Below the pieces are notes generated by a model, which was not told the DNA's origin, made no database searches, and was given only the letters and a program-made list of their open reading frames with translations. A stretch of 8,290 bases of DNA from an uncultured Acidaminococcus sp. GTDB taxonomy: Bacteria; Bacillota_C; Negativicutes; Acidaminococcales; Acidaminococcaceae. Shown here piece after piece: positions 1-6,243 of the stretch. The first letter of the stretch is position 1. Every line of letters begins with the position of its first letter. Position numbers and translations under genes: made by a program. The stretch is from contig OMUE01000172.1 of the NCBI GenBank assembly GCA_900314165.1, positions 1 through 8,290 of the forward strand, read 5' to 3'.

Positions 1-73
1 CACCACGAGCCAGGATACCTCGGTCAAAGATACTTCGGGCCAGGAAGGTTCGAACCAAGACACCTCGGAATAA
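1..73 (+). CDS. C-terminal end of an unidentified protein with a Thr/Ser/Asp-rich pentapeptide repeat (5' partial)
   Basis: The reading frame starting at base 2 runs 23 codons to a TAA at 71-73, directly abutting a terminator hairpin, which is what a true gene end looks like. The visible residues are TTSQ, DTSVK, DTSGQ, EGSNQ, DTSE: a five-residue repeat of the form D-T-S-x-K/Q. At DNA level GAYACYTCGG recurs at 14-23, 29-38 and 59-68, in a 15-base register, so the repeat arose by duplication of DNA. Low-complexity tails of this kind occur at the C-termini of secreted, surface or nucleic-acid-binding proteins, but nothing here identifies the family. The product is unknown because the body of the gene lies outside the window. 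Other frames of this stretch lack the in-phase repeat and the stop beside the terminator. Confidence 0.55.
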   Translation, partial: TTSQDTSVKDTSGQEGSNQDTSE

Positions 74-107
74 AAAAGTCACGCAGAAGTTTCTGCGTGA
101 CTTTTTT
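72..107. terminator. Bidirectional intrinsic terminator between convergent genes
   Basis: A perfect inverted repeat has arms 72-88 and 91-107. It folds as a stem of about 16 bp with a four-base loop (AGTT), A-rich on the left side and T-rich on the right, so it can work as a rho-independent terminator in both directions. The plus-strand stop codon (71-73) overlaps the left arm and the queT stop codon (106-108, complement) overlaps the right arm. One hairpin therefore serves both convergent genes with no spare sequence. Confidence 0.9.
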
Positions 108-600
108 ATTCTACATACTTCCTAAACTCTTCATTCTTCATGGCTTTGCGGAACAACAATTGTCCTACAATGGTGACGCTGAGCCATTCGCCTACGGCTA
201 CGTACATCATGGAGGCGCCGATGCCAAAGCCACCGGTTTCTGGTGGTAAGGCAGCCAGATAATACAGCTCGCCGCCGATGAGGACGCCATTGGTCAGTAC
301 GGGCAGCAGGGACGCCTTGTACAGGCTCCGGGCCTTGTGCATGGGCATCACACCCAAAAACGTAGCTAATGTACCGATGACCATGTCCGTGAGACCGAAG
401 GGACTGCCAATGTTGGCCAGCAGGCAGCCCAGGGTCAAGCCGGGCACCCAACGCTTATTATAGAAGGCCAGAAGGGTCAGGACTTCGGAAATCCTGACCT
501 GCACCGGGCCGTAACTGATGGGAGCCAGCACCAGGGTCAGAGCCGCATACAGAGCTGCCAGGATGGCATTCCGGAGCAGCCATTTTTGTACGTCATTCAT
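106..600 (-). CDS. queT: QueT family membrane protein, queuosine-precursor ECF transporter substrate-binding (S) component
   Basis: Small hydrophobic protein of 164 residues with about five or six membrane segments. It has the conserved QueT block near the N-terminus (APISYGPVQVRISE, then the loop LLANIGSPFG). The family supplies the substrate-specific subunit of energy-coupling-factor transporters that import a queuosine precursor (preQ0/preQ1) for tRNA wobble modification; the shared energizing subunits are not in this window. The chosen start is the ATG at 600-598, preceded by a GGGTGA Shine-Dalgarno-like sequence about six bases upstream. A GTG three codons earlier (609-607) is possible and would give 167 residues. 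The gene overlaps the nadE stop codon (595-593), so translation is probably coupled to nadE. There is no room for the preQ1 riboswitch that often precedes queT. Family assignment is firm; the exact substrate is inferred from the family. Confidence 0.88.
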   Translation of the reverse strand: MNDVQKWLLRNAILAALYAALTLVLAPISYGPVQVRISEVLTLLAFYNKRWVPGLTLGCLLANIGSPFGLTDMVIGTLATFLGVMPMHKARSLYKASLLPVLTNGVLIGGELYYLAALPPETGGFGIGASMMYVAVGEWLSVTIVGQLLFRKAMKNEEFRKYVE

Positions 601-2503
601 GGGCTTCACCCAGAACCTTGGCCTTCAGGGCCTTGTATTTCTGAGAATAGAAGGGCTTCAGCTGGGACTCCCGGTGATCGTAGCCATAGGCCCGTTTGGA
701 AATGGCCAGGATGGGGGGCGCCTGGATCCGCTTGGCTACTGCCAGGCCGGAGAACAGCTTCCACCACCGTTCCAGGTCTGCAATGAAGCTCTTGGCATCC
801 GGGAACAGCTGGGCTACCAGGCCCTTTTCGCAGCCCAGATGCTCTTCTACCGTGCCTTCCGTATACCAGGTCAGCACTTCTTCCGGACTGGTCTTGTACC
901 AGTCTTCCACGAAAGCCTGGAACAGGTAATCATGGTAAGGGTACACCAGAGGGTCGCCACCGGTGCCTACGGTCTGGGCAGCGGACAGTTCCGCACTGGG
1001 TTTGATATTGAAGATTTCTTCGGGAATGACTTCCTTATGATAAATCTCTTCGTTCAGATAACGGCCCAGATCATAGACCTGGTGCTTCCACAGGTCGCCA
1101 ATCATGGCCAGGCAGCCTGCAATGTCCCCGTAGAACGTAGCATAGCCCACGGTCATTTCTGCTTTGTTGGAGTTGCAGGAGAACCCCCCGCCCCACAGGG
1201 AGGACAGGCCGGCAATGACTCTGGCCCCACGGTCTCTGGCCTGGATGTTTTCCAGGGCGAAGGACGTGACCTTCATATGGAAATCTTCTCCCGTGCCATA
1301 GTTATGGATGGGAGTGGTATCAAACTGTTCTACGGTCTTGTCCACCACGTCCTGGATGGGGATGATGACGTAGTTCGTACCCAGGGCCTGGGCCATGCGC
1401 TGGGCCAGGCTCTTGGTCAGGCTGGAATTGAAGCGGCTGGGAATATTGGCCAGCAGGACGTTTTCCGGCCCCAGCACATTTACATAGAAGGCAGCCGTAA
1501 CGGCAGAGTCGATGCCCCCGGACACACCGATGGTCATCTTGCTGATGCCTAACTGTTTTAAAAACTGGGAAGCCCCAAAATACAAGGCGTTGTAGATTTC
1601 TTCCGCATCACTGACTTCCTTGGGCATACCCTGCTCCGTGGTCAGCTCATGGGTATTCGTGTCATAGGTGCTGATGAGCAGCATTTCCTGGTAGGCTGGT
1701 GCTTCCTCTGCCATGGCGCCCTCCGGGCTGTAGATGCAGCTGCAGCCATCGTAGGTGAACACGTCCTTGCCGTTGTTCTGGATGCCGATGTTGTTGCAAT
1801 AGTACAGGGGGATATGGCCATCTCGTGCCTGAGCGGAAAAAACCCTATGACGTTTGTTATTTTTGTGGAAGGTATAGGGGGAGCAGGAAATGTTGATGAG
1901 TACCTGGGCTCCGTTATCCGTCAGCATTTTAGGTACATTATAGAAGTAATTTTCTGTCCAGCCATCTTCGCACAGGAACACGCCTAATTTCAGGGTTTCT
2001 CCTTTATAAGGCAGTTCCACAGGCTTGACCAGGTCCTCAATGGTTACCTCGGGACCCAGTTCCGGCAGCAGCTTCGCTACATTATGGAAGTACCGGCTGT
2101 CGTCGAATTCCCGGTAATCCGGCAGGGAGGTCTTGCTGATGTACGGATACGGCAGGCCGCCTTTGTACAATTCTCCGTTATAGGCCACGAAAGCCGCATT
2201 GTATTTGCGCTTGCGGCCATCCTCGTTTACTTTATGGGGATCCGTGGCAATATTGCCGAAGATCACGCAGATATCCTGGGAGGCGGCAATGATCTTTTTG
2301 CCCCAGTCTTCACAATCCTGGATGAAGGCTTTCTGTTCCCACAGGTCGCCTAACAGGTAGCCGGGTACCATAAGTTCCGGGAACAGGACGATATCCACCT
2401 GCTGGGCTTTTGCTTTCTCGATATACTCCAGGGCTTTCAGGGTGTTGGCCTCCGGATTTGCCGGTTCTACCTGGATTTGGGCACACGCAATTTTGATCTT
2501 CAT
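593..2503 (-). CDS. nadE: Glutamine-dependent NAD+ synthetase
   Basis: Two-domain enzyme of 636 residues that makes NAD+ from nicotinic acid adenine dinucleotide, ATP and glutamine in the cytoplasm, the last step of NAD synthesis. Residues 1 to about 280 are a nitrilase-type glutaminase domain with the expected catalytic triad: Glu43 (FPEL), Lys124 (in SKTSLPDYREF) and Cys178 (VFLCEDGW). Residues from about 300 on are the synthetase domain, with the ATP-pyrophosphatase P-loop SGGIDS at 328-333. Length matches the long, glutamine-using class rather than the short ammonia-dependent one. The start chosen is the ATG at 2503-2501, giving MKIKIACAQIQ, the normal N-terminus of the glutaminase domain. 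GGAG lies ten bases upstream. The frame stays open to a TTG at 2539, but those 12 residues (MFNYTILWSDTQ) look unlike the family and overlap the promoter. It is the first gene of a two-gene unit with queT. Confidence 0.96.
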   Translation of the reverse strand: MKIKIACAQIQVEPANPEANTLKALEYIEKAKAQQVDIVLFPELMVPGYLLGDLWEQKAFIQDCEDWGKKIIAASQDICVIFGNIATDPHKVNEDGRKRKYNAAFVAYNGELYKGGLPYPYISKTSLPDYREFDDSRYFHNVAKLLPELGPEVTIEDLVKPVELPYKGETLKLGVFLCEDGWTENYFYNVPKMLTDNGAQVLINISCSPYTFHKNNKRHRVFSAQARDGHIPLYYCNNIGIQNNGKDVFTYDGCSCIYSPEGAMAEEAPAYQEMLLISTYDTNTHELTTEQGMPKEVSDAEEIYNALYFGASQFLKQLGISKMTIGVSGGIDSAVTAAFYVNVLGPENVLLANIPSRFNSSLTKSLAQRMAQALGTNYVIIPIQDVVDKTVEQFDTTPIHNYGTGEDFHMKVTSFALENIQARDRGARVIAGLSSLWGGGFSCNSNKAEMTVGYATFYGDIAGCLAMIGDLWKHQVYDLGRYLNEEIYHKEVIPEEIFNIKPSAELSAAQTVGTGGDPLVYPYHDYLFQAFVEDWYKTSPEEVLTWYTEGTVEEHLGCEKGLVAQLFPDAKSFIADLERWWKLFSGLAVAKRIQAPPILAISKRAYGYDHRESQLKPFYSQKYKALKAKVLGEAHE

Positions 2504-2573
2504 TTGTGTATCGCTCCATAAAATAGTATAATTAAACAATATGTGAAGGCTTCAGTTGCCTACATTGAATATT

Positions 2574-2602
2574 ATTATAACAAAATGGGCGGAGATTAGG
2601 AA
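2574..2602 (-). promoter_or_regulatory. Candidate nadE-queT promoter
   Basis: On the complement strand a perfect TATAAT (2579-2574) lies 17 bases downstream of a weak -35 hexamer, TTCCTA (2602-2597). Transcription would begin about 65 bases before the nadE ATG. A second -10-like TATACT sits at 2530-2525, but it has no recognisable -35 and would start transcription almost on the ribosome binding site. This is pattern reading only. Confidence 0.4.
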
Positions 2603-2627
2603 GAAGATAAGGCGTGTATACTTTGGA

Positions 2628-2739
2628 AGTGAAAAGTGAAAAGCGAAAAGTGAAAAGGCGCCTGCGGCGGGCAAGGTAGAAATAAAAGCGAAGAGCGAAG
2701 AGGCGCCTGCGGCGGGCTTGGTAGAGATGATAGATGATA
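2628..2739. repeat. Composite heptamer tandem-repeat block
   Basis: Four tandem copies of AGTGAAA (one variant AGCGAAA) span 2628-2655, followed by AGGCGCCTGCGGCGGGC (2656-2672). After a short linker come two copies of AGCGAAG (2687-2700) and the identical 17-mer again (2701-2717), each 17-mer followed by a GGTAGA. Two copies of GATGATA (2726-2739) close the block. Every tandem unit is seven bases long. The 17-mers repeat with a 45-base period, and each contains a small CGCC/GGCG hairpin. The layout resembles non-coding dispersed heptanucleotide repeats known from several bacterial groups. Whether it is dispersed in this genome cannot be seen from one window. Confidence 0.85.
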
Positions 2740-2746
2740 GAACCTG

Positions 2747-2790
2747 TTGTCGGGGGTTAGAAGCGTGCTTGTCGGAGGGTGGAAGGAGCT
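2747..2790. repeat. Imperfect 22-base direct repeat
   Basis: The segments at 2747-2768 and 2769-2790 both begin TTGTCGG. Their first 17 bases agree at 14 positions (TTGTCGGGGGTTAGAAG versus TTGTCGGAGGGTGGAAG). They directly follow the heptamer block and are probably part of the same repetitive element. No coding potential is apparent. Confidence 0.6.
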
Positions 2791-2830
2791 CTGCACACCA
2801 CGAACAAAGATAGGAATTTAAGCGTAAATA

Positions 2831-2859
2831 TTGCGAATAAACACCTGATATGCTATGAT
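2831..2859 (+). promoter_or_regulatory. Probable thrC promoter
   Basis: TTGCGA (2831-2836) and TATGAT (2854-2859) are separated by exactly 17 bases, which fits a housekeeping sigma-factor promoter. The start would lie near 2866, leaving a leader of about 26 bases with a strong AGGGGG ribosome binding site (2882-2887). The leader is too short for a T-box or an amino-acid attenuator, so no RNA-based threonine control is visible. Confidence 0.65.
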
Positions 2860-2891
2860 TTTGTTGCGTAAAGCAGAAAGTAGGGGGAACT

Positions 2892-4394
2892 ATGTTATAC
2901 ATTAGTACAAGAGGCAAAACAGATATGGTAAGTTCGGCTCATGCGATTTCTAATGGGCTGGCTGGCGACGGCGGTTTGTTCGTACCGAAGGAATTCCCGT
3001 CCGTAAGCCTGGCAGAAATCGATGCTATGCGGGGAGCTCCGTACAGCAGCAGGGCACTTACTATCCTGTCCCGTTTTCTGACGGACTACAGTGAAGAGGA
3101 ATTGAAGGCCTGCGTAGAAACGGCCTACAGCAAAGAGCGCTTTGGGGATTTCCCGGCACCTCTGCACCTGTTGAAGAATGACGTGGATGTCCTGGAACTG
3201 TGGCATGGTCCTACTTGTGCGTTTAAGGATATGGCTCTGCAGATCCTGCCTCTGTTTTTGACGAAGGCTGTAACGAAAACCGGGGAACAGAAGAAACTGG
3301 TGATCCTGGTAGCTACCAGCGGCGATACGGGCAAGGCGGCTATGGCCGGGTTTGCTGATGTGCCGGAAACAGAAGTCATCGTGTTCTATCCCCAGGAAGG
3401 GGTCAGCGATATCCAAAAGCTGCAGATGATCACCCAACGGGGCGCTAACGTCCATGCAGTAGCTGTCCAGGGCAACTTCGACGATGCCCAGACCGGCGTT
3501 AAGGAATTGTTCGGCAGCAAGCCTTTGAACGATGAACTGCGGGAGCACGCTTTTGCGTTCTCTTCTGCCAACTCCATTAACTGGGGCCGCCTGGTGCCGC
3601 AGATTGTGTACTACTTCAGTGCCTATGCCGATGCCGTCAACAGCGGCCGCATTGAAAATGGTACGCCCATCAACTTCTGCGTGCCTACAGGGAACTTCGG
3701 GGATATCCTGGCTGGTTTCTATGCCAAACTCATGGGCCTGCCCGTGAATAAATTCATCTGTGCGTCCAACAGCAACAACGTGCTGACGGACTTCATCAAT
3801 ACCGGCGTGTATAACCGGAACCGTCCTTTCCACAAGACCATTTCTCCTTCCATGGATATCCTGGTGTCCAGCAACCTGGAACGGCTGCTGTTTGAAGAAA
3901 CGGACCACGATGCAAACCAGGTAGCCGCCTGGATGCAGGAATTGAAGGATAAGGGCCAATATTCTGTGGGCAGCGAACTACAGAGCAAGATCCTGAAGGA
4001 CTTCTTCGGTACCTGGGTGGACGAAGTGGAAACGAAGGAAACTATCGGGGACGTGTACAATAATTATGGCTACGTGCTGGATCCTCATACGTCCGTGGCG
4101 TACAAGGCTCTGGAAAAATACCGCCTCATGAGCAGCGATGATACGTACAGCATCGTGCTTTCCACGGCCAGCCCCTTCAAGTTCAACGATGTGGTGTTGA
4201 GCTCCATCAATCCGGATGTGGATGGCAGCAAGCTGCTGAATCCTTTTGAAGCCATGAAGGACCTGAGCAGTCTGGCCAAGATGCCCATTCCCGGCAGCAT
4301 GGAAGAACTGCCCCGGCTGGAAAGACGCCAGAGCGACGTGGTAACCAAGACCCAGCTGGAAGCCGAAGTGAAGAAGATTTTGGGATTGGCGTAA
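2892..4394 (+). CDS. thrC: Threonine synthase
   Basis: Pyridoxal-phosphate enzyme of 500 residues that converts O-phosphohomoserine to threonine, the last step of threonine synthesis. The N-terminus (MLYISTRG, then GLAGDGGLFVP at 22-32) is typical of the long class of threonine synthase. The cofactor lysine is Lys112 in GPTCAFKDMALQ, and the phosphate-binding loop is ATSGDTGKAA at 141-150. Length agrees with the 450-500 residue bacterial form and the frame is intact. The ATG at 2892 follows an AGGGGG ribosome binding site at a five-base distance. The gene stands alone between its own promoter and a terminator; other threonine-pathway genes (homoserine dehydrogenase, homoserine kinase) are not in the window. 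The long frames on the opposite strand are shadows of its codons. Confidence 0.96.
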   Translation: MLYISTRGKTDMVSSAHAISNGLAGDGGLFVPKEFPSVSLAEIDAMRGAPYSSRALTILSRFLTDYSEEELKACVETAYSKERFGDFPAPLHLLKNDVDVLELWHGPTCAFKDMALQILPLFLTKAVTKTGEQKKLVILVATSGDTGKAAMAGFADVPETEVIVFYPQEGVSDIQKLQMITQRGANVHAVAVQGNFDDAQTGVKELFGSKPLNDELREHAFAFSSANSINWGRLVPQIVYYFSAYADAVNSGRIENGTPINFCVPTGNFGDILAGFYAKLMGLPVNKFICASNSNNVLTDFINTGVYNRNRPFHKTISPSMDILVSSNLERLLFEETDHDANQVAAWMQELKDKGQYSVGSELQSKILKDFFGTWVDEVETKETIGDVYNNYGYVLDPHTSVAYKALEKYRLMSSDDTYSIVLSTASPFKFNDVVLSSINPDVDGSKLLNPFEAMKDLSSLAKMPIPGSMEELPRLERRQSDVVTKTQLEAEVKKILGLA

Positions 4395-4428
4395 GGATAA
4401 GGTCCCACGATATAATTGAACGAACGAG

Positions 4429-4479
4429 CGGCAGGAGTACCTGGTGAGTACAACATCATACGGTGCTTCTGCCGTTTTT
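4429..4479 (+). terminator. Intrinsic terminator of thrC
   Basis: Arms 4429-4441 (CGGCAGGAGTACC) and 4462-4474 (GGTGCTTCTGCCG) pair over 13 bp with two G-U wobbles, and T5 follows at 4475-4479. The loop is unusually long at 20 bases. It lies 35 bases after the thrC stop codon. Confidence 0.85.
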
Positions 4480-4484
4480 GTATA

Positions 4485-4580
4485 GGGGTTAGGGATTAGA
4501 GACCGCTGGACGATTTTCAAAATTGTGTGCTAATCCCTAATTCCTTGCACAAGAATCCAGAGTAACCCCTAATCCCTAAC
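4485..4580. repeat. 96-bp element bounded by inverted TTAGGGA-type heptamer repeats
   Basis: GTTAGGGATTAG (4488-4499) is matched by its perfect inverse CTAATCCCTAAC at 4569-4580. A third inverted copy of 11 bases, CTAATCCCTAA, is at 4530-4540. The left arm could pair with either right copy, giving alternative hairpins with a 30-base or a 69-base loop. The unit is again seven bases (GGGGTTA GGGATTA). No open frame or clear target-site duplication is seen, so it is either a small non-autonomous repeat or a dispersed intergenic repeat. Confidence 0.75.
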
Positions 4581-4616
4581 GTTATAACCAATATAAGAAA
4601 ACTCTTAATGAAGTGT

Positions 4617-4635
4617 AAAATTTGTATCAAATTTT
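4617..4635. promoter_or_regulatory. 19-bp palindrome upstream of the hydrogenase promoter, possible operator
   Basis: AAAATTTG (4617-4624) and CAAATTTT (4628-4635) are perfect inverse arms around TAT. The centre lies about 45 bases upstream of the proposed -10 sequence and about 100 bases before the start codon, which suits an activator or repressor site. It does not match the Rex consensus (TTGTTAA-N4-TTAACAA) or the FNR consensus (TTGAT-N4-ATCAA), so no regulator can be named. Confidence 0.45.
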
Positions 4636-4646
4636 CGGCGTTTCCC

Positions 4647-4675
4647 TTATTTTTTTATAGAAAGTATGGTATGAT
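4647..4675 (+). promoter_or_regulatory. Candidate hydrogenase promoter
   Basis: TATGAT (4670-4675) is a good -10 hexamer. The only hexamer at 17 bases upstream is the poor TTATTT (4647-4652). A weak -35 beside an upstream palindrome is compatible with activator-dependent expression, but this is inference. The leader would be about 42 bases. Confidence 0.4.
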
Positions 4676-4723
4676 AGGTGTCAATAGATTTTAGGAGTAT
4701 TAGAGGAAAAAAGGGGTAAGAAA

Positions 4724-6226
4724 ATGGAAGTCACTGAGATTACAAAAATCAGACGCAAGGTCCTGACCATGCTGGCCAAGATGACGTACGAAGGCGCTGA
4801 TCCTTTGCGTGTCTATGATATCCTGCAAGTCGTAAACGAAAACACTCCCAGACTGCGCTGCTGCGTGCACAAGGAACGTGCCGTACTGAGAGAGAGAATC
4901 TGCGTAGCTCTGGGCCAGGACGAAGATATGAATATCGTCAATGCCTACAAAAAGGCACTGAACGAACCGGTGGACCGGTCCCAGCATATGCTGGCTGTGA
5001 TGCCGGAAGCCTGCTCCGCCTGCCCTGTGAATAAATATATGATTACGGATGTATGCCGCCGCTGCCTGACTCATCGCTGCATGAACGGCTGCCCCAAGAA
5101 GGCCATCTCCGTGTATCAGGGCCGTGCCCATATCGATTACGATGTGTGCATTGAATGCGGCAACTGCAAACGGGCCTGCCCTTACGGCGCTGTCGTAGAA
5201 ATCTCCCGTCCCTGCGAACATGCCTGCAAGGTCCATGCTCTCCACACGGGCAAGAATAAAAAGGCTGAAATCGATAAGAACGTCTGCGTAGAATGCGGTG
5301 CCTGCCGTGGGGCCTGCCCCTTTGGCGCCATCGAAGAACGCAGCCAGATTGTGCAGCTCATCCAGTCCATCAAAGCCGGCAAAACGGTCTATGCCCTGCT
5401 GGCACCGTCCTTCGTGGGCCAGTTCGGCCTGAAGGTGCAGCCCGGCCAGATTGTGGCGGCCTGCAAGAAACTGGGCTTCAAAGCTGTAAAAGAAGTGGCT
5501 GTAGGCGCTGATATGACCACCATTGCCGAAGCCGAAGAATACGTGAAGAAGGTCAAGAACGGCGACCAGAAGATCCTGACCAGCTCCTGCTGCCCGGCTT
5601 TCGTTGCGACGGTCAAACGCCATGCACCGGCTCTGGCCGAATGCATTTCCGATGCGGTGTCTCCTATGGTGGCCCGCAGCAAGATTGTGAAACACGACGA
5701 CCCCGGTGCCCTGACCTGCTTTGTAGGTCCTTGCATTGCCAAGAAGGTAGAGGCCCGGGAACATCCGGATGAAATCGATTTCGTGCTGACCTTTGAAGAA
5801 CTGAAGTGCCTGATGGACAGCCAGGATATCGATCCGGCTAAGTGCGAAGTGGATGAATTTACGGCAGCTTCTTCTGCTGATGGCTGCAGCTTCCCGCAGG
5901 CTGCCGGTGTCAGCACGGCTGTGAAGGACTACACCACGAAGAAGTATGAACTGGCACCCAAATCCAAGTACTGCAACGGCCTGGAGGAATGCCTGCAGGC
6001 TCTGAAGGATTATCAGGCCGGCAAGCTGGATATCGACTACCTGGAAGGCATGGCCTGCGAAAAAGGCTGCCTGAATGGCCCCGGCGCCATTACGGAACCC
6101 GGCCTGACCAAGGTCCTGCTGAAACGGTTTGCCGATACTACGGCTATGGTCAGCTCCGCAGACAACGAACTGGCTCAATATGGCGTGAAAAACGTAGATA
6201 TGGAACGGGTATATTTGCGGAAATAA
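4724..6226 (+). CDS. Monomeric group B [FeFe] hydrogenase
   Basis: Iron-sulfur enzyme of 500 residues that reversibly reduces protons to H2, probably with ferredoxin in the cytoplasm. All three H-cluster motifs are present: TSSCCPAF (286-293; Cys290 a ligand, Cys289 the proton-relay position), GPCIAKKVEA (335-344; Cys337) and EGMACEKGCLNGPG (441-454; Cys445 and Cys449). Two ferredoxin-type [4Fe-4S] sites use Cys142/145/148/152 and Cys188/191/194/198. The N-terminus (EITKIRRKVL, RCCVHKERAVLRERI) and the third motif ending in GPG rather than GGGQP place it in group B, not the well-studied group A. A further cysteine cluster (97, 100, 111, 114, 119, 123) may bind another Fe-S centre. The ATG follows AAGGGG at a seven-base distance. 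The gene stands alone: no HydE, HydF or HydG maturase and no partner subunit is in the window. The direction of the reaction and the electron partner are inferred. Confidence 0.9.
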   Translation: MEVTEITKIRRKVLTMLAKMTYEGADPLRVYDILQVVNENTPRLRCCVHKERAVLRERICVALGQDEDMNIVNAYKKALNEPVDRSQHMLAVMPEACSACPVNKYMITDVCRRCLTHRCMNGCPKKAISVYQGRAHIDYDVCIECGNCKRACPYGAVVEISRPCEHACKVHALHTGKNKKAEIDKNVCVECGACRGACPFGAIEERSQIVQLIQSIKAGKTVYALLAPSFVGQFGLKVQPGQIVAACKKLGFKAVKEVAVGADMTTIAEAEEYVKKVKNGDQKILTSSCCPAFVATVKRHAPALAECISDAVSPMVARSKIVKHDDPGALTCFVGPCIAKKVEAREHPDEIDFVLTFEELKCLMDSQDIDPAKCEVDEFTAASSADGCSFPQAAGVSTAVKDYTTKKYELAPKSKYCNGLEECLQALKDYQAGKLDIDYLEGMACEKGCLNGPGAITEPGLTKVLLKRFADTTAMVSSADNELAQYGVKNVDMERVYLRK

Positions 6227-6243
6227 GCCATTTGTGGTAAAAT
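6215..6243 (+). promoter_or_regulatory. Probable yebC promoter inside the end of the hydrogenase gene
   Basis: TTGCGG (6215-6220) and TAAAAT (6238-6243) are 17 bases apart; the -35 lies in the last codons of the hydrogenase gene. A second pair with the same spacing, TTGTGG (6232-6237) and TATATT (6255-6260), overlaps it, but would start transcription on top of the ribosome binding site. No hairpin terminator occurs between the two genes, so read-through from the hydrogenase gene is also possible. Confidence 0.55.

Larger units (their letters stand above)
2504..2891. other. Divergent intergenic region between nadE and thrC
   Basis: No gene is supported here. From left to right it holds the nadE ribosome binding site (GGAG at 2517-2514), a small 5+5 palindrome TGAAG-G-CTTCA (2544-2554), the candidate nadE promoter and a heptamer repeat block (2628-2739). 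These are followed by an imperfect 22-base direct repeat (2747-2790) and the thrC promoter (2831-2859). The open frames that cross it on the complement strand are low-complexity translations of the repeats (Ser/Phe/Leu/Pro-rich) without a good start site. Confidence 0.7.
4395..4723. other. Intergenic region between thrC and the hydrogenase gene
   Basis: No gene is supported. It contains the thrC terminator (4429-4479), a 96-bp inverted-repeat element (4485-4580), an AT-rich 19-bp palindrome (4617-4635) and a promoter-like sequence ending in TATGAT (4670-4675). The hydrogenase ribosome binding site AAGGGG is at 4711-4715 and its preceding base. Sequence after about 4580 becomes markedly AT-rich, as expected of a promoter region. 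Confidence 0.7.

Noticed and set aside
518..1552. Plus-strand open frame of 344 codons
   Set aside because: It lies wholly antisense to nadE and the start of queT, has no ribosome binding site, and its translation resembles no family; nadE has intact catalytic motifs on the other strand.
2504..2539. Upstream TTG start extending nadE by 12 residues
   Set aside because: The added residues are unlike the family, the TTG lacks a ribosome binding site, and MKIKIACAQ is the expected N-terminus of the glutaminase domain.
2628..2717. Possible CRISPR array in the repeat block
   Set aside because: Repeats are only 7 or 17 bases, just two long copies exist, and the sequence between them is itself repetitive, with no unique spacers and no cas genes nearby.
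2552..2917. Minus-strand open frame of 121 codons in the nadE-thrC intergenic region
   Set aside because: Its translation is mostly the heptamer repeats read as Ser/Phe/Leu/Pro runs, it overlaps the thrC promoter and start, and no ribosome binding site precedes it.
2895..3959. Minus-strand open frame of 354 codons opposite thrC
   Set aside because: It is antisense to a clear threonine synthase and lacks any recognisable motif or start signal.
4395..4480. Possible riboswitch or T-box after thrC
   Set aside because: The only stable structure is the 13-bp hairpin followed by T5, which terminates thrC; no gene follows for more than 240 bases and no T-box or known aptamer core is visible.
4485..4580. 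Telomere-like or chromosome-end sequence suggested by TTAGGG
   Set aside because: Only one or two units occur in each orientation within a continuous gene-dense chromosome region; an intergenic inverted repeat explains it better.
4700..6178. Minus-strand open frame of 492 codons opposite the hydrogenase gene
   Set aside because: It is an antisense shadow. The Ala/His/Phe-rich translation reflects the codon bias of the hydrogenase gene, whose H-cluster and ferredoxin motifs are unambiguous.
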